5,967 bases of DNA from UBA6772 sp963933205 (GCA_963933205.1 CAWVTK010000121.1:1-5967); one strand, 5' to 3'; shown: positions 1-5,967, counted from the stretch's first letter. Translations and numbers: made by a program. Notes: generated by a model from the letters alone, not told the origin.

Positions 1-48
1 CGACCCCCACCTTGGCAAGGTGATGCTCTACCCCTGAGCTACACTCGC
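1..48 (-). tRNA. tRNA-Gly (anticodon GCC), 5' part only; 3' end beyond the window
   Basis: Read on the minus strand, the tRNA begins at position 48 with the acceptor strand GCGAGTG. The D-arm follows (GCTC / AGGGGTA / GAGC), then a five-pair anticodon stem TCACC/GGTGG with one terminal T-G wobble. The seven-base loop is TTGCCAA, which places anticodon GCC at 16-14 and so decodes glycine GGC and GGU codons. The window edge cuts the gene just after the anticodon arm, in the variable region, so the T-arm, the 3' acceptor strand and any encoded CCA cannot be seen. It lies downstream of mutS on the same strand but has its own consensus promoter. The identity is secure from the cloverleaf elements present. 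Confidence 0.95.
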
Positions 49-54
49 AATAGG

Positions 55-71
55 GCTCTTATTACAAGAGC
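55..71 (-). promoter_or_regulatory. Hairpin in the predicted pre-tRNA-Gly 5' leader
   Basis: On the minus strand GCTCTT (71-66) pairs perfectly with AAGAGC (60-55) around the five-base loop GTAAT. The hairpin lies between the predicted start of transcription and the mature 5' end of the tRNA, and ends about six nucleotides before the RNase P cleavage site. It is not followed by a T-run, so it is not an intrinsic terminator for mutS. It may help keep the short leader from misfolding with the tRNA, but that role is inference. Confidence 0.45.
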
Positions 72-75
72 GATG

Positions 76-104
76 CAAATATAAGTACTTTTAATAGACC
101 GCAA
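76..104 (-). promoter_or_regulatory. Bacteroidota-type sigma promoter for tRNA-Gly
   Basis: On the minus strand a TTG (102-104, within TTTTG at 102-106) is followed after 18 bp by TATATTTG (76-83). This matches the Flavobacteriia primary promoter consensus TTG-N17-23-TAnnTTTG exactly. The expected transcription start is around 69-72, which would leave a leader of only about 20-25 nt before the tRNA 5' end at 48. The core is the same ten bases (TATATTTGCA) as in the ompA promoter in this window. The motif is seen directly. The start site is inferred. Confidence 0.8.
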
Positions 105-143
105 AATAAAAAGAATAGAATTTAACGGTATTTTTACAAACCG

Positions 144-2753
144 CTAAGCACCAATCATTTTCTTTATCTCATTTAGCTTTAGCAGGGCCTCTACAGGAGT
201 TAAAGTATTAATATCGGTGTTTATAATCTGATCTTTTATTTGTTCGAGTACCGGATCGTCTAGCTGGAAAAAACTTAATTGAACATCCGACTCTTTATGT
301 ATAGAGCGTGCTTTGCTTGTAAGTTCTTCGGCAGAATGCGATTTTTCGAGATGCGAAAGAATGTCGTTTGCTCTGTTTATTAAAGAAACTGGCATACCCG
401 CCATTTTAGCTACGTGAATACCAAAACTGTGGGCCGAACCTCCAGGCTTGAGCTTACGCATAAAGAGTATTTTTTTTCCTACTTCTTTTACCGAAACATT
501 AAAGTTTTTTATGCGACCAAAACTCTCTGTCATTTCATTGAGCTCGTGGTAATGGGTAGCAAACAGTGTTTTTGCTTTGAATTTATTTTCGTGTAAATAC
601 TCTGCAATAGCCCAAGCAATAGAAATGCCATCGTAGGTACTGGTACCTCTACCAATTTCATCGAGTAGTATTAAGCTTCTGTTGGATACATTGTTTAAAA
701 TACTAGCCGTTTCATTCATCTCTACCATAAAGGTAGATTCGCCCAATGAGATGTTATCCGAAGCTCCTACACGTGTAAATATTTTATCTACTATACCTAT
801 AGAAGCCGCTTTAGCAGGAACAAAAGAACCCATTTGAGCCATTAATACAATTAAGGCTGTTTGCCGCAATAAAGCCGATTTACCAGACATATTTGGTCCG
901 GTTATCATGATTATTTGTTGTGTATCGTTGTCTAAATAAACGTCGTTTGTAATGTAAGACTCTCCAATGGGCAGTTGTTTTTCTATTACAGGATGCCTAC
1001 CGTCTTTAATGTTTAGGGTAAAACTATCGTCTAAAACTGGCTTTGTGTAGTTATTATGCAGTGCAATACTAGCAAAAGAAAGAAGTACATCTACCCGAGC
1101 TACGAGCTGTGCGTTTCTTTGTACAACCTGCACATAATCCATTAAGGAGCTTACAAGCTCGTTAAATAGATTTTGTTCCAGCGTAAAAATCTTATCGTTT
1201 GCGCTCAAAATCTTAACTTCCAATTCTTTCAATTCCTCTGTAATGTACCGCTCTGCATTTACAAGCGTTTGCTTGCGAATCCATTCTTGAGGCACCTTGT
1301 CTTTGTGAGAATTGCGTACCTCTAGGTAAAAACCAAAAACATTGTTAAAGGCAATTTTTAAGGATGGGATACCCGATGCTTCGGATTCTCTAATTCTGAT
1401 TTCCTCTAAATAGGCTTTTGCAGAGGTAGAGAGTGCTCTGAGTTCGTCTAACTCTTTGCTTAGTCCTGAGGCAATTACGTTACCTTTTACAATTTGAACG
1501 GGAGCATCCTCTTTTAATTCCTTGGTTATTTTTTCGCGAACCAGATCGCAGGTGTTCAGTTGTACAGCTAGTTCTTTTAAACTCTTGTTTCCAGATTTCT
1601 TGCAATAATCCATTAGGGGTACAAGGGCATTTAAAGCTCTATTTAACTGCACGACTTCTCGAGGACAAATTCTGGAGGTAGCTACCTTAGAAATTAGGCG
1701 TTCCAAATCGCCCATTTGTTTTATGTGCGTGCTAAGCCCCTCGGCTACGTTTGTATTATCGCAGAAGTAGCCAACAATGTTAAGTCGATCTTGAATGGAC
1801 TTTTGATCTTTTAAAGGCAGCACAATCCATCTTCGAAGCATACGAGCTCCCATAGGAGAAGTGGTTTGATCTAGCACGTCTAATAAGGAAACTCCATTTT
1901 GTCCGGAGGATTGAATGAGCTCTAAATTTCGAATGGTGAAATTGTCCATCCACACATAATTGGATTCTTCAATTCGATGGATACTAGAAATATGGCTGAC
2001 CTTATTGTGTTGGGTTTCATTTAAATAATGAAGTGCAGCTCCAGCGGCTATAATTCCTAAATCGAGCGTATCAATTCCAAAACCTTTCAAAGATTTGGTT
2101 CCAAAATGATTGCGCAGTAAATCTTCTGTATAAGTCTGGGTAAAAACCCAATCTTCTAGAGTGAAGGTAAAAAAGGAATCGGCAAATCGTTGTGTAAATG
2201 CTGCTTTGTGCTGCTTTTGATAAATCACCTCCGAAGGAGAAAAACTTTGTAGTAACTTATTCACGTAATCCCAAGTTCCTTCTGCAACTAAAAACTCTCC
2301 TGTAGAAACATCTAAAAATGAAATCCCTGCCTTTTCTTTCTCCATATGTATGGAGGCTAAAAAATTATTAGCGCGTATATCTAAGGTTTTATCGTTGTAC
2401 GAAACACCGGGAGTAACCAACTCTGTAACCCCTCTTTTAACAATTGTTTTGGTTTGCTTGGGGTCTTCTAACTGATCGCAAATGGCTACTCTGCAACCAG
2501 ATCGAACTAATTTAGGCAAGTAAGTATCTAAGGAATGATGCGGAAATCCAGCCAATTCGATCTTAGAACTTCCGTTGGCACGGCTTGTTAATACAATACC
2601 AAGTATACGAGAAGCTCTAATTGCATCTTCGCCAAAGGTTTCGTAAAAGTCGCCTACCCGAAACAAAAGCACAGCATCAGGATACTTTGCTTTAATACCA
2701 TTGTACTGAGTCATCAACGGAGTTTCCTTCTTTTTTTTAACTGCTTTTGCCAA
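144..2753 (-). CDS. mutS: DNA mismatch repair protein MutS
   Basis: MutS recognises base mismatches and small loops in newly replicated DNA and, through ATP-driven clamp formation, recruits MutL. At 869 residues it is full length. The N-terminal mismatch-binding domain has the F-x-E wedge (GDFYETF, F36 and E38). Connector, lever and clamp domains follow to about residue 570. The ATPase domain has Walker A GPNMSGKS (619-626), the ABC signature region around ISLGESTF (668-675), Walker B LILLDEIGRGTS (D698, E699) and the ATHYHE H-loop (H734). Near the C-terminus are a sliding-clamp-binding pentapeptide QLSFF (825-829) and a helical tetramer-forming segment LTPVEALLKLNEIKK (851-865). The chosen start is TTG at 2753-2751, which gives MAKAVKKKKETPLM, like the lysine-rich N-termini of relatives. 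The first in-frame ATG is codon 14 (2714-2712) and would remove that basic tail. No convincing terminator follows, so readthrough toward tRNA-Gly is possible. It diverges from the methyltransferase gene. The family assignment is certain; the start is less so. Confidence 0.98.
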   Translation of the reverse strand: MAKAVKKKKETPLMTQYNGIKAKYPDAVLLFRVGDFYETFGEDAIRASRILGIVLTSRANGSSKIELAGFPHHSLDTYLPKLVRSGCRVAICDQLEDPKQTKTIVKRGVTELVTPGVSYNDKTLDIRANNFLASIHMEKEKAGISFLDVSTGEFLVAEGTWDYVNKLLQSFSPSEVIYQKQHKAAFTQRFADSFFTFTLEDWVFTQTYTEDLLRNHFGTKSLKGFGIDTLDLGIIAAGAALHYLNETQHNKVSHISSIHRIEESNYVWMDNFTIRNLELIQSSGQNGVSLLDVLDQTTSPMGARMLRRWIVLPLKDQKSIQDRLNIVGYFCDNTNVAEGLSTHIKQMGDLERLISKVATSRICPREVVQLNRALNALVPLMDYCKKSGNKSLKELAVQLNTCDLVREKITKELKEDAPVQIVKGNVIASGLSKELDELRALSTSAKAYLEEIRIRESEASGIPSLKIAFNNVFGFYLEVRNSHKDKVPQEWIRKQTLVNAERYITEELKELEVKILSANDKIFTLEQNLFNELVSSLMDYVQVVQRNAQLVARVDVLLSFASIALHNNYTKPVLDDSFTLNIKDGRHPVIEKQLPIGESYITNDVYLDNDTQQIIMITGPNMSGKSALLRQTALIVLMAQMGSFVPAKAASIGIVDKIFTRVGASDNISLGESTFMVEMNETASILNNVSNRSLILLDEIGRGTSTYDGISIAWAIAEYLHENKFKAKTLFATHYHELNEMTESFGRIKNFNVSVKEVGKKILFMRKLKPGGSAHSFGIHVAKMAGMPVSLINRANDILSHLEKSHSAEELTSKARSIHKESDVQLSFFQLDDPVLEQIKDQIINTDINTLTPVEALLKLNEIKKMIGA

Positions 2754-2755
2754 GG

Positions 2756-2787
2756 TTTGTGCTATTATATTGGTTAATTTGCGTTTG
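2756..2787 (+). promoter_or_regulatory. Candidate promoter for the RNA methyltransferase (one mismatch from consensus)
   Basis: TTTG at 2756-2759 is followed after 20 bp by TGCGTTTG (2780-2787), which matches TAnnTTTG except for G in place of A at the second position. The resulting leader would be about 35-40 nt. An alternative -7-like TTAATTTG lies at 2774-2781, but its spacing to the upstream TTTG is too short (14 bp). On the opposite strand no match to the consensus better than 6 of 8 was found for mutS. This is a weak call based on motif and spacing only. Confidence 0.3.
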
Positions 2788-2798
2788 TTATTAACAAA
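2784..2798. repeat. Perfect 7-bp palindrome in the divergent mutS / methyltransferase region
   Basis: TTTGTTA-T-TAACAAA is a perfect inverted repeat around the single base at 2791. It sits 31 bp from the mutS TTG and 33 bp from the methyltransferase ATG, almost midway. Its form is that of a dimeric regulator operator, and it overlaps the candidate -7 element for the plus-strand gene. I cannot name a regulator. In AT-rich sequence a chance occurrence of this length is possible. Confidence 0.4.
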
Positions 2799-2830
2799 AG
2801 AGCAAGGTATTAATTCTACTCGACAAGCAG

Positions 2831-3373
2831 ATGAGAAAATTAAAAAATAGCGAACTTAATAGGCTAAGTGTCGAGGAGTTTAAAGAAGTTAAAAAGCTTC
2901 CTATTGTAGTGGTGCTAGACAACATTAGAAGTCTTAACAATATTGGCTCTGTATTTAGGACGTCTGACGCTTTCTTACTAGAAAAAATATACCTCTGTGG
3001 CATAACTGCAAAACCTCCTCATAAAGACATTCATAAAACAGCATTAGGAGCTACGGAGTCTGTAGAATGGGAGTACTTTGATGAAACGCTAGATTGCATT
3101 ACAAAATTAAAAAAAGATGGCTATCAATGTGTAGCTATAGAACAGGCGCACAACAGTGTAATGCTAAATGAGTTCGACGCTTCTAAACAGTCTAAAATTG
3201 CCCTTGTTTTCGGCAATGAGGTTAAGGGAGTGCAGCAGTCTGTAATTGACCAATGCGATGCCTGTGTTGAAATACCCCAACTTGGCACCAAACACTCCTT
3301 AAACATTGCGGTAAGCGCAGGCGTGGTTTTATGGGACCTTTTTAGAGCTATGAAATTTAAGCATCCTCTTTAA
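2831..3373 (+). CDS. SpoU/TrmH-family RNA 2'-O-methyltransferase
   Basis: This cytoplasmic S-adenosylmethionine-dependent enzyme of the SPOUT knot fold would methylate a ribose 2'-OH in tRNA or rRNA. At 180 residues it is almost a bare catalytic domain with about 23 residues of N-terminal extension. All three family motifs are intact. Motif 1 is NIRSLNNIGSVFRTSDAF (31-48), with N37 and the catalytic-type R43. Motif 2 is LVFGNEVKGV (125-134), with N129, E130 and G133. Motif 3 is the cofactor-binding knot VEIPQLGTKHSLNIAVSAG (146-164), with S156, L157 and N158. The ATG at 2831 is the only in-frame Met after the stop at 2792-2794. The gene stands alone, divergent from mutS and convergent with ompA, ending at the shared terminator. 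Whether its target is tRNA position 18 (TrmH), the wobble base (TrmL) or rRNA cannot be decided from sequence, so no symbol is given. Confidence 0.93.
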   Translation: MRKLKNSELNRLSVEEFKEVKKLPIVVVLDNIRSLNNIGSVFRTSDAFLLEKIYLCGITAKPPHKDIHKTALGATESVEWEYFDETLDCITKLKKDGYQCVAIEQAHNSVMLNEFDASKQSKIALVFGNEVKGVQQSVIDQCDACVEIPQLGTKHSLNIAVSAGVVLWDLFRAMKFKHPL

Positions 3374-3396
3374 CACTATTTTAGTAAATGTATTGC

Positions 3397-3432
3397 AAAA
3401 AAAAGGCTTCCAAATTGGAAGCCTTTTTTTTT
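3397..3432. terminator. Bidirectional intrinsic terminator between convergent genes
   Basis: The GC-containing stem GGCTTCC (3405-3411) pairs with GGAAGCC (3417-3423) around the loop AAATT. It is flanked by eight A (3397-3404) and nine T (3424-3432), which extend the stem and supply a U-tract in either direction. It starts 24 bp after the methyltransferase stop and 15 bp after the ompA stop when read on the minus strand. It can therefore end both transcripts and prevent antisense readthrough. Confidence 0.93.
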
Positions 3433-3446
3433 ATTTATTTCTAGCA

Positions 3447-4724
3447 CTACTCAATCACGAATTCTACGCGACGGTTCATTCTAGTTAAGTTGTTTGAAAT
3501 CACTTGACCATCTGCAGTAGTTTCTGTAACATTTACAGATTCGTTAGCTAAAGGAGCATCTTCACCTTTAGATTCAGCAGACAAACGAGAGGCATCTATA
3601 CTAAACATAGTACTTAATGCTTCTATTACATTAGTAGCTCTACGTAAAGCAATTTTATGATTGTTCTCTGAATTACCTACCGCATCAGCATAGCCAATAA
3701 CTTTTAATTTGTATTTTGGATTTGCTTGCAATAAAGAAGCTACAGCAGCCAGTCTTTCGTAGTTTGCATAAGATACCTTAGCAGAGTTGAAGTCGAAGTA
3801 AACAGCAGGCATGAACGCACCTTTAGCTCCTCTAATTTCTTTTCCTTGGAAGTTTACAGTAGCTCCAGATTCCGTGTTTGGTTCAATATCAACAGAATTT
3901 GCAACTCCATCTTTATCAGAATCTAACTCACGACCTTTAGCGTCTACTTGAACTCCACGTGCAGTAAAAGGATCTTCATCAGCGTAATCAGCGATTCCAT
4001 CCATATCCACATCTAAGGCATTACCTTTACCGTCTACAGCTACACCTTCTGGAGTATTGTTGTCTACGTCAAAAGCGTCAGACACACCGTCGCCGTCAGA
4101 ATCTGTTGAAAGTCCTTCAATTTTAGTTTTTACAGTTGCAATGTCTCCATACATAGCATCTAATGGATTGTTCCATTCTACAGCTACTTCTTTTTTGGTG
4201 AAACGGTAGTTTACGCCTAAACTGGTAGACATAAATGAGTTTATGGTTTCTGGAGTTAATGAGGATGAATTAAGAGAAAGTAAAAGGTCTAGATCTAAAG
4301 AGTTCGTTAGAGAATATTTAGCTCCAGTACCAAGATTAGGAACAACAGCTCTATCTTCGTAACTCATTACTTGAAAACCAGCTGAAAGATAAAACAAGAT
4401 GTTTTTTGCAGCACCAACCGATACGTTTGTTAAGTTAAAACTTGTATTTAAAGTTAATGAGTTAGCATTAATTGTATCTGAATCATTAGACAGATTAGTC
4501 TTTGAATAGCCTATCTGAACACCTACAACTGGACTAATCTGCTTGGAATAATTCACACCATAGCCGAAATCCATATTACTCCCCTCATATAAGTACTGAA
4601 ATGATGAAGCTTTTACACCTATAGAAGCATCGTCTATAAGCATACGTTTAAAAGCTGAATTTTGAGCAAATGCGCTCGTTGTTAAAAACAAAGACGCGAA
4701 AGCGAGGTTTTTTAGGTTGATCAT
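3447..4724 (-). CDS. OmpA-family outer-membrane protein with TSP3-type calcium-binding linker
   Basis: This envelope protein would anchor the outer membrane to peptidoglycan. A signal peptide spans residues 1-20, with basic K5, a hydrophobic core and a likely signal-peptidase I site at AFA-Q. Residues 21 to about 195 alternate polar and hydrophobic residues, as in a small OmpA-like beta barrel. An Asp-rich linker follows with three TSP3-type units starting at D208, D238 and D268. The C-terminal OmpA domain (about 305-425) opens with VYFDFNSAKV. It carries the diaminopimelate-binding pair: D347 in GYAD, and R362 in LRRA fifteen residues later, the spacing found in E. coli OmpA, with N355 also conserved. 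The loop usually reading Y-N-x-x-L-S is here NNHKIAL. The ATG start follows an A-rich leader. Expression is probably high, given the exact consensus promoter. The family is secure. Any porin or adhesin activity is unknown. Confidence 0.95.
   Translation of the reverse strand: MINLKNLAFASLFLTTSAFAQNSAFKRMLIDDASIGVKASSFQYLYEGSNMDFGYGVNYSKQISPVVGVQIGYSKTNLSNDSDTINANSLTLNTSFNLTNVSVGAAKNILFYLSAGFQVMSYEDRAVVPNLGTGAKYSLTNSLDLDLLLSLNSSSLTPETINSFMSTSLGVNYRFTKKEVAVEWNNPLDAMYGDIATVKTKIEGLSTDSDGDGVSDAFDVDNNTPEGVAVDGKGNALDVDMDGIADYADEDPFTARGVQVDAKGRELDSDKDGVANSVDIEPNTESGATVNFQGKEIRGAKGAFMPAVYFDFNSAKVSYANYERLAAVASLLQANPKYKLKVIGYADAVGNSENNHKIALRRATNVIEALSTMFSIDASRLSAESKGEDAPLANESVNVTETTADGQVISNNLTRMNRRVEFVIE
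3879..4103 (-). repeat. Three in-frame 30-residue TSP3-type Asp-rich repeats in the OmpA-like gene
   Basis: The segments DSDGDGVSDAFD (from residue 208), DVDMDGIADYAD (from 238) and DSDKDGVANSVD (from 268) recur at exactly 30 residues (90 nt). They are separated by related spacers of the form G-V-x-V-D-x-K-G-x-x-L-D. This is the thrombospondin type-3 arrangement, in which the aspartates are expected to bind calcium. The third unit has N276 where the others have D. The linker would bridge barrel and peptidoglycan-binding domain across the periplasm. Confidence 0.85.
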
Positions 4725-4738
4725 GTGTTTAATTTTAG

Positions 4739-4756
4739 AATTTAGTTTTCTAAATT
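4739..4756 (-). promoter_or_regulatory. Hairpin in the ompA-like mRNA 5' leader
   Basis: On the minus strand AATTTAG (4756-4750) pairs perfectly with CTAAATT (4745-4739) around an AAAA loop, giving a seven-pair AT-rich stem with one G-C pair. It ends 14 nt before the ATG, within the roughly 60-nt leader expected from the upstream promoter. It leaves the A-rich stretch next to the start unpaired. A role in transcript stability or start-site accessibility is inferred by analogy with the stabilising leader hairpins of enterobacterial ompA mRNA. Confidence 0.45.
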
Positions 4757-4791
4757 GTTAATTTACATCAAACTATCGTTCGACAGATGTG

Positions 4792-4822
4792 CAAATATAT
4801 AAAAAATTGCTTGTATCTACAA
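4792..4822 (-). promoter_or_regulatory. Bacteroidota-type sigma promoter for the OmpA-like gene
   Basis: On the minus strand TTG (4820-4822) is followed after 20 bp by TATATTTG (4792-4799), an exact match to TTG-N-TAnnTTTG. The TTG is the last sense codon (Leu211) of the deoxynucleoside kinase, and the kinase stop lies in the spacer. The expected start of transcription is near 4785-4788, giving a leader of about 60 nt. No terminator separates kinase and ompA, so readthrough from the folK-kinase unit may add to this promoter's output. Confidence 0.8.
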
Positions 4823-5452
4823 TACAATTCTATGTACTCCTTTACTGTATTTTTTATTTAAGCAAGATACAATACATTTAAAGTCATTTTCGGAGCTTAC
4901 AAAGTCAATTTTTGAGGTGTTAATTAGCAATACAGGGAAATCTGTTTGTTGGTTTATAAATAATAAATAGCTCTGTTGTATTTTTTCTAAATAAGCGTCT
5001 TTAATGTTTATTTCGTATTCCCTACCTCTACTTTTAATGTTTGCCTGTAAGCGATTAATATCCGAGTATAAATAGATATAAAGACTGGGTTTTGCTAACT
5101 TTTGATGAATAATTGAAAACAAGTTTTTGTAGAGTAAAAACTCATCTTCCGGTAAATTTATTTCTGCAAAAATTAAAGATTTTGAAAAGTAATAATCAGA
5201 AATGATGGTTTTATGAAATAGGTCTTGGCTGTTCAGTTCTTTTTTAAGTTGATGGTAACGCTCAGCTAAAAAGGAAAGCTCTAAAGGAAATGCATTTTTC
5301 TCTGGGGCTGCATAAAATTTAGGTAAAAAAGGGTTTTCAGAAAACGATTCGTAAAAGGCTCTTGCATTCAACTGAGTAGCTAGTTTTTGTACAAGAGTTG
5401 TTTTACCCGAGCCTATATTTCCTTCAACTACTATGTAAGGATAGGGTTCCAT
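4817..5452 (-). CDS. Deoxynucleoside kinase (deoxyadenosine/deoxyguanosine kinase family)
   Basis: This cytoplasmic salvage enzyme would phosphorylate a deoxynucleoside to its 5'-monophosphate with ATP. At 211 residues it is the usual length for bacterial dNK-family proteins. The P-loop GNIGSGKT (11-18) follows a VVVE-type strand. E35 (YESF) is the likely general-base glutamate. SDYYF (85-89) corresponds to the family's SDR/SDY substrate-site motif with D86. The arginine-rich lid IKSRGREYEINI (139-150) has R142, R144 and E147. Purine preference is suggested by resemblance to the bacterial dAK/dGK group but is not proven. The ATG at 5452 is the only Met after the upstream in-frame stop at 5483-5485. 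The start lies inside the end of folK, an overlap of 29 bp, so the two are probably one transcript and translationally coupled. Viral-type thymidine kinases share the fold but are a less likely match. Confidence 0.93.
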   Translation of the reverse strand: MEPYPYIVVEGNIGSGKTTLVQKLATQLNARAFYESFSENPFLPKFYAAPEKNAFPLELSFLAERYHQLKKELNSQDLFHKTIISDYYFSKSLIFAEINLPEDEFLLYKNLFSIIHQKLAKPSLYIYLYSDINRLQANIKSRGREYEINIKDAYLEKIQQSYLLFINQQTDFPVLLINTSKIDFVSSENDFKCIVSCLNKKYSKGVHRIVL

Positions 5453-5933
5453 ATAATTTAATTTCAGATTGATCTTGACAGTTTAATAGCAGGTCTTTAA
5501 GTGTTGTATGTAAAAGTTCATGTTCCCAATTTGGTGCAATGTCTACCAAGGGTTGAAGTACAAATTTTCTAGCGCTCATTCTTGGGTGCGGAACTTGTAA
5601 TTTAGGATGATTTACAACTATTCCTTCAATTAAAATAATGTCTAAATCTAGTTCTCTTGCTTGGTATTCTTTGCTTGAAGAACGGATTCTTCCAAAGTTT
5701 ACCTCAATTTCTAGTAAGGCATCAAGAAGTTTAATCGGCTCCATTGAGGTACTTAAACAAACAGCATTGTTTAAGTAAGCATCGTCTTTATATCCCCAAG
5801 AGGCGGTTTCGTAAATTGGCGAAATCGCAATAAGCTCTCCCAAATTTTGGTTTATTTGAAAAAGAGCCCGCGCTAGGTTTTCCTTACGAGCACCTTTATT
5901 AGAGCCTAAACTTATGAGAACTTTATATTTCAT
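5424..5933 (-). CDS. folK: 2-amino-4-hydroxy-6-hydroxymethyldihydropteridine diphosphokinase (HPPK)
   Basis: HPPK transfers pyrophosphate from ATP to 6-hydroxymethyl-dihydropterin, the step before dihydropteroate synthase in folate synthesis. The 169 residues match a single-domain FolK, with no FolB or FolP fusion. Visible family features are the N-terminal SLGSN (8-12), the ETASWGY loop (42-48), E77 and the R82/R84 loop (GRIRSSSKEY). The signature R-E-L-D-L-D-I-I (93-100) carries the two magnesium-binding aspartates D96 and D98. VPHPRMSARKFVLQPL (114-129) includes H116 and R122. The last ten residues are encoded in the overlap with the kinase gene. The ATG at 5933 is 35 bp from the window edge. 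No consensus promoter is visible in that remainder, so the promoter may lie outside the window or there may be a further upstream gene. Confidence 0.96.
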   Translation of the reverse strand: MKYKVLISLGSNKGARKENLARALFQINQNLGELIAISPIYETASWGYKDDAYLNNAVCLSTSMEPIKLLDALLEIEVNFGRIRSSSKEYQARELDLDIILIEGIVVNHPKLQVPHPRMSARKFVLQPLVDIAPNWEHELLHTTLKDLLLNCQDQSEIKLYGTLSLHSS

Positions 5934-5967
5934 GAAACCCTACTAACTTACTGCTTTTAAATGTTTT

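Noticed and set aside
100..143. Possible terminator after mutS (CGGT...ACCG with nearby T-runs)
   Set aside because: The stem has only four pairs with a ten-base loop, and the T-rich part is not directly adjacent. This is too weak to call, so mutS has no convincing intrinsic terminator in the window.
414..596. Open frame of about 60 codons on the plus strand inside mutS
   Set aside because: It is antisense to the conserved ATPase region of mutS, has no recognisable motif and is low-complexity (Phe/Tyr-rich). It is a shadow of the real gene.
2791..3003. Open frame on the minus strand at the start of the methyltransferase gene
   Set aside because: It lies antisense to motif 1 of the methyltransferase, and its Ser/Leu-rich composition reflects the complementary codons. 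The plus-strand frame is clearly the gene.
3124..3306. Open frame of about 60 codons on the minus strand inside the methyltransferase gene
   Set aside because: It is antisense to conserved motifs 2 and 3, with no promoter or family resemblance.
3397..3432. Possible repeat or mobile-element end
   Set aside because: The inverted repeat with A- and T-runs between convergent genes is fully explained as a bidirectional terminator. There are no flanking direct repeats or transposase.
1..5967. An undescribed multi-gene system, defence island or recent transfer
   Set aside because: Every CDS belongs to a recognised housekeeping family, base composition looks even by eye, and there are no transposases, integrases, CRISPR repeats or attachment-site duplications next to the tRNA. 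The tRNA-Gly flank beyond the left edge cannot be judged.

Overview
This AT-rich window looks like ordinary core chromosome of a member of Bacteroidota, most likely Flavobacteriia or a close relative. Three things point there. The MutS protein has the Bacteroidota-type nucleotide-binding loop (GPNMSGKSALLRQTALI) and the C-terminal QLSFFQLDDP segment. Two promoters have exact TTG-N18-20-TAnnTTTG architecture, the primary sigma-factor signature of this phylum. The major envelope gene is an OmpA-family protein that joins a barrel to a TSP3-type calcium-binding linker and a peptidoglycan-binding domain. No Shine-Dalgarno-like GGAGG is apparent before the starts, and A-rich leaders are seen instead, which also fits. 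Species cannot be assigned from this sequence.

Layout, left to right. Positions 1-48 hold the 5' two-thirds of a tRNA-Gly(GCC) gene on the minus strand, cut by the window edge, with its own consensus promoter at 76-104. Next is mutS (144-2753, minus). A 77-bp divergent intergenic region with a perfect palindrome separates mutS from a SpoU/TrmH-type RNA methyltransferase (2831-3373, plus). That gene converges on an OmpA-family outer-membrane gene (3447-4724, minus), and a strong bidirectional terminator (3397-3432) lies between them. Upstream of ompA on the same strand are a deoxynucleoside kinase (4817-5452) and folK (5424-5933), which overlap by 29 bp and form a two-gene translational unit. 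The ompA promoter begins in the last codon of the kinase gene.

Functionally this is housekeeping: mismatch repair, RNA 2'-O-methylation, envelope anchoring, deoxypurine salvage and folate synthesis. FolK feeds the one-carbon pathway used for thymidylate and purines, and the kinase supplies dNMPs, so the overlapping pair may link DNA-precursor supply. I see no mobile element, CRISPR array, toxin-antitoxin pair, defence island or undescribed multi-gene system. The points worth a second look are small regulatory structures: the pre-tRNA leader hairpin, the ompA leader hairpin and the palindrome between mutS and the methyltransferase. There is no gene-free stretch longer than 100 bp.
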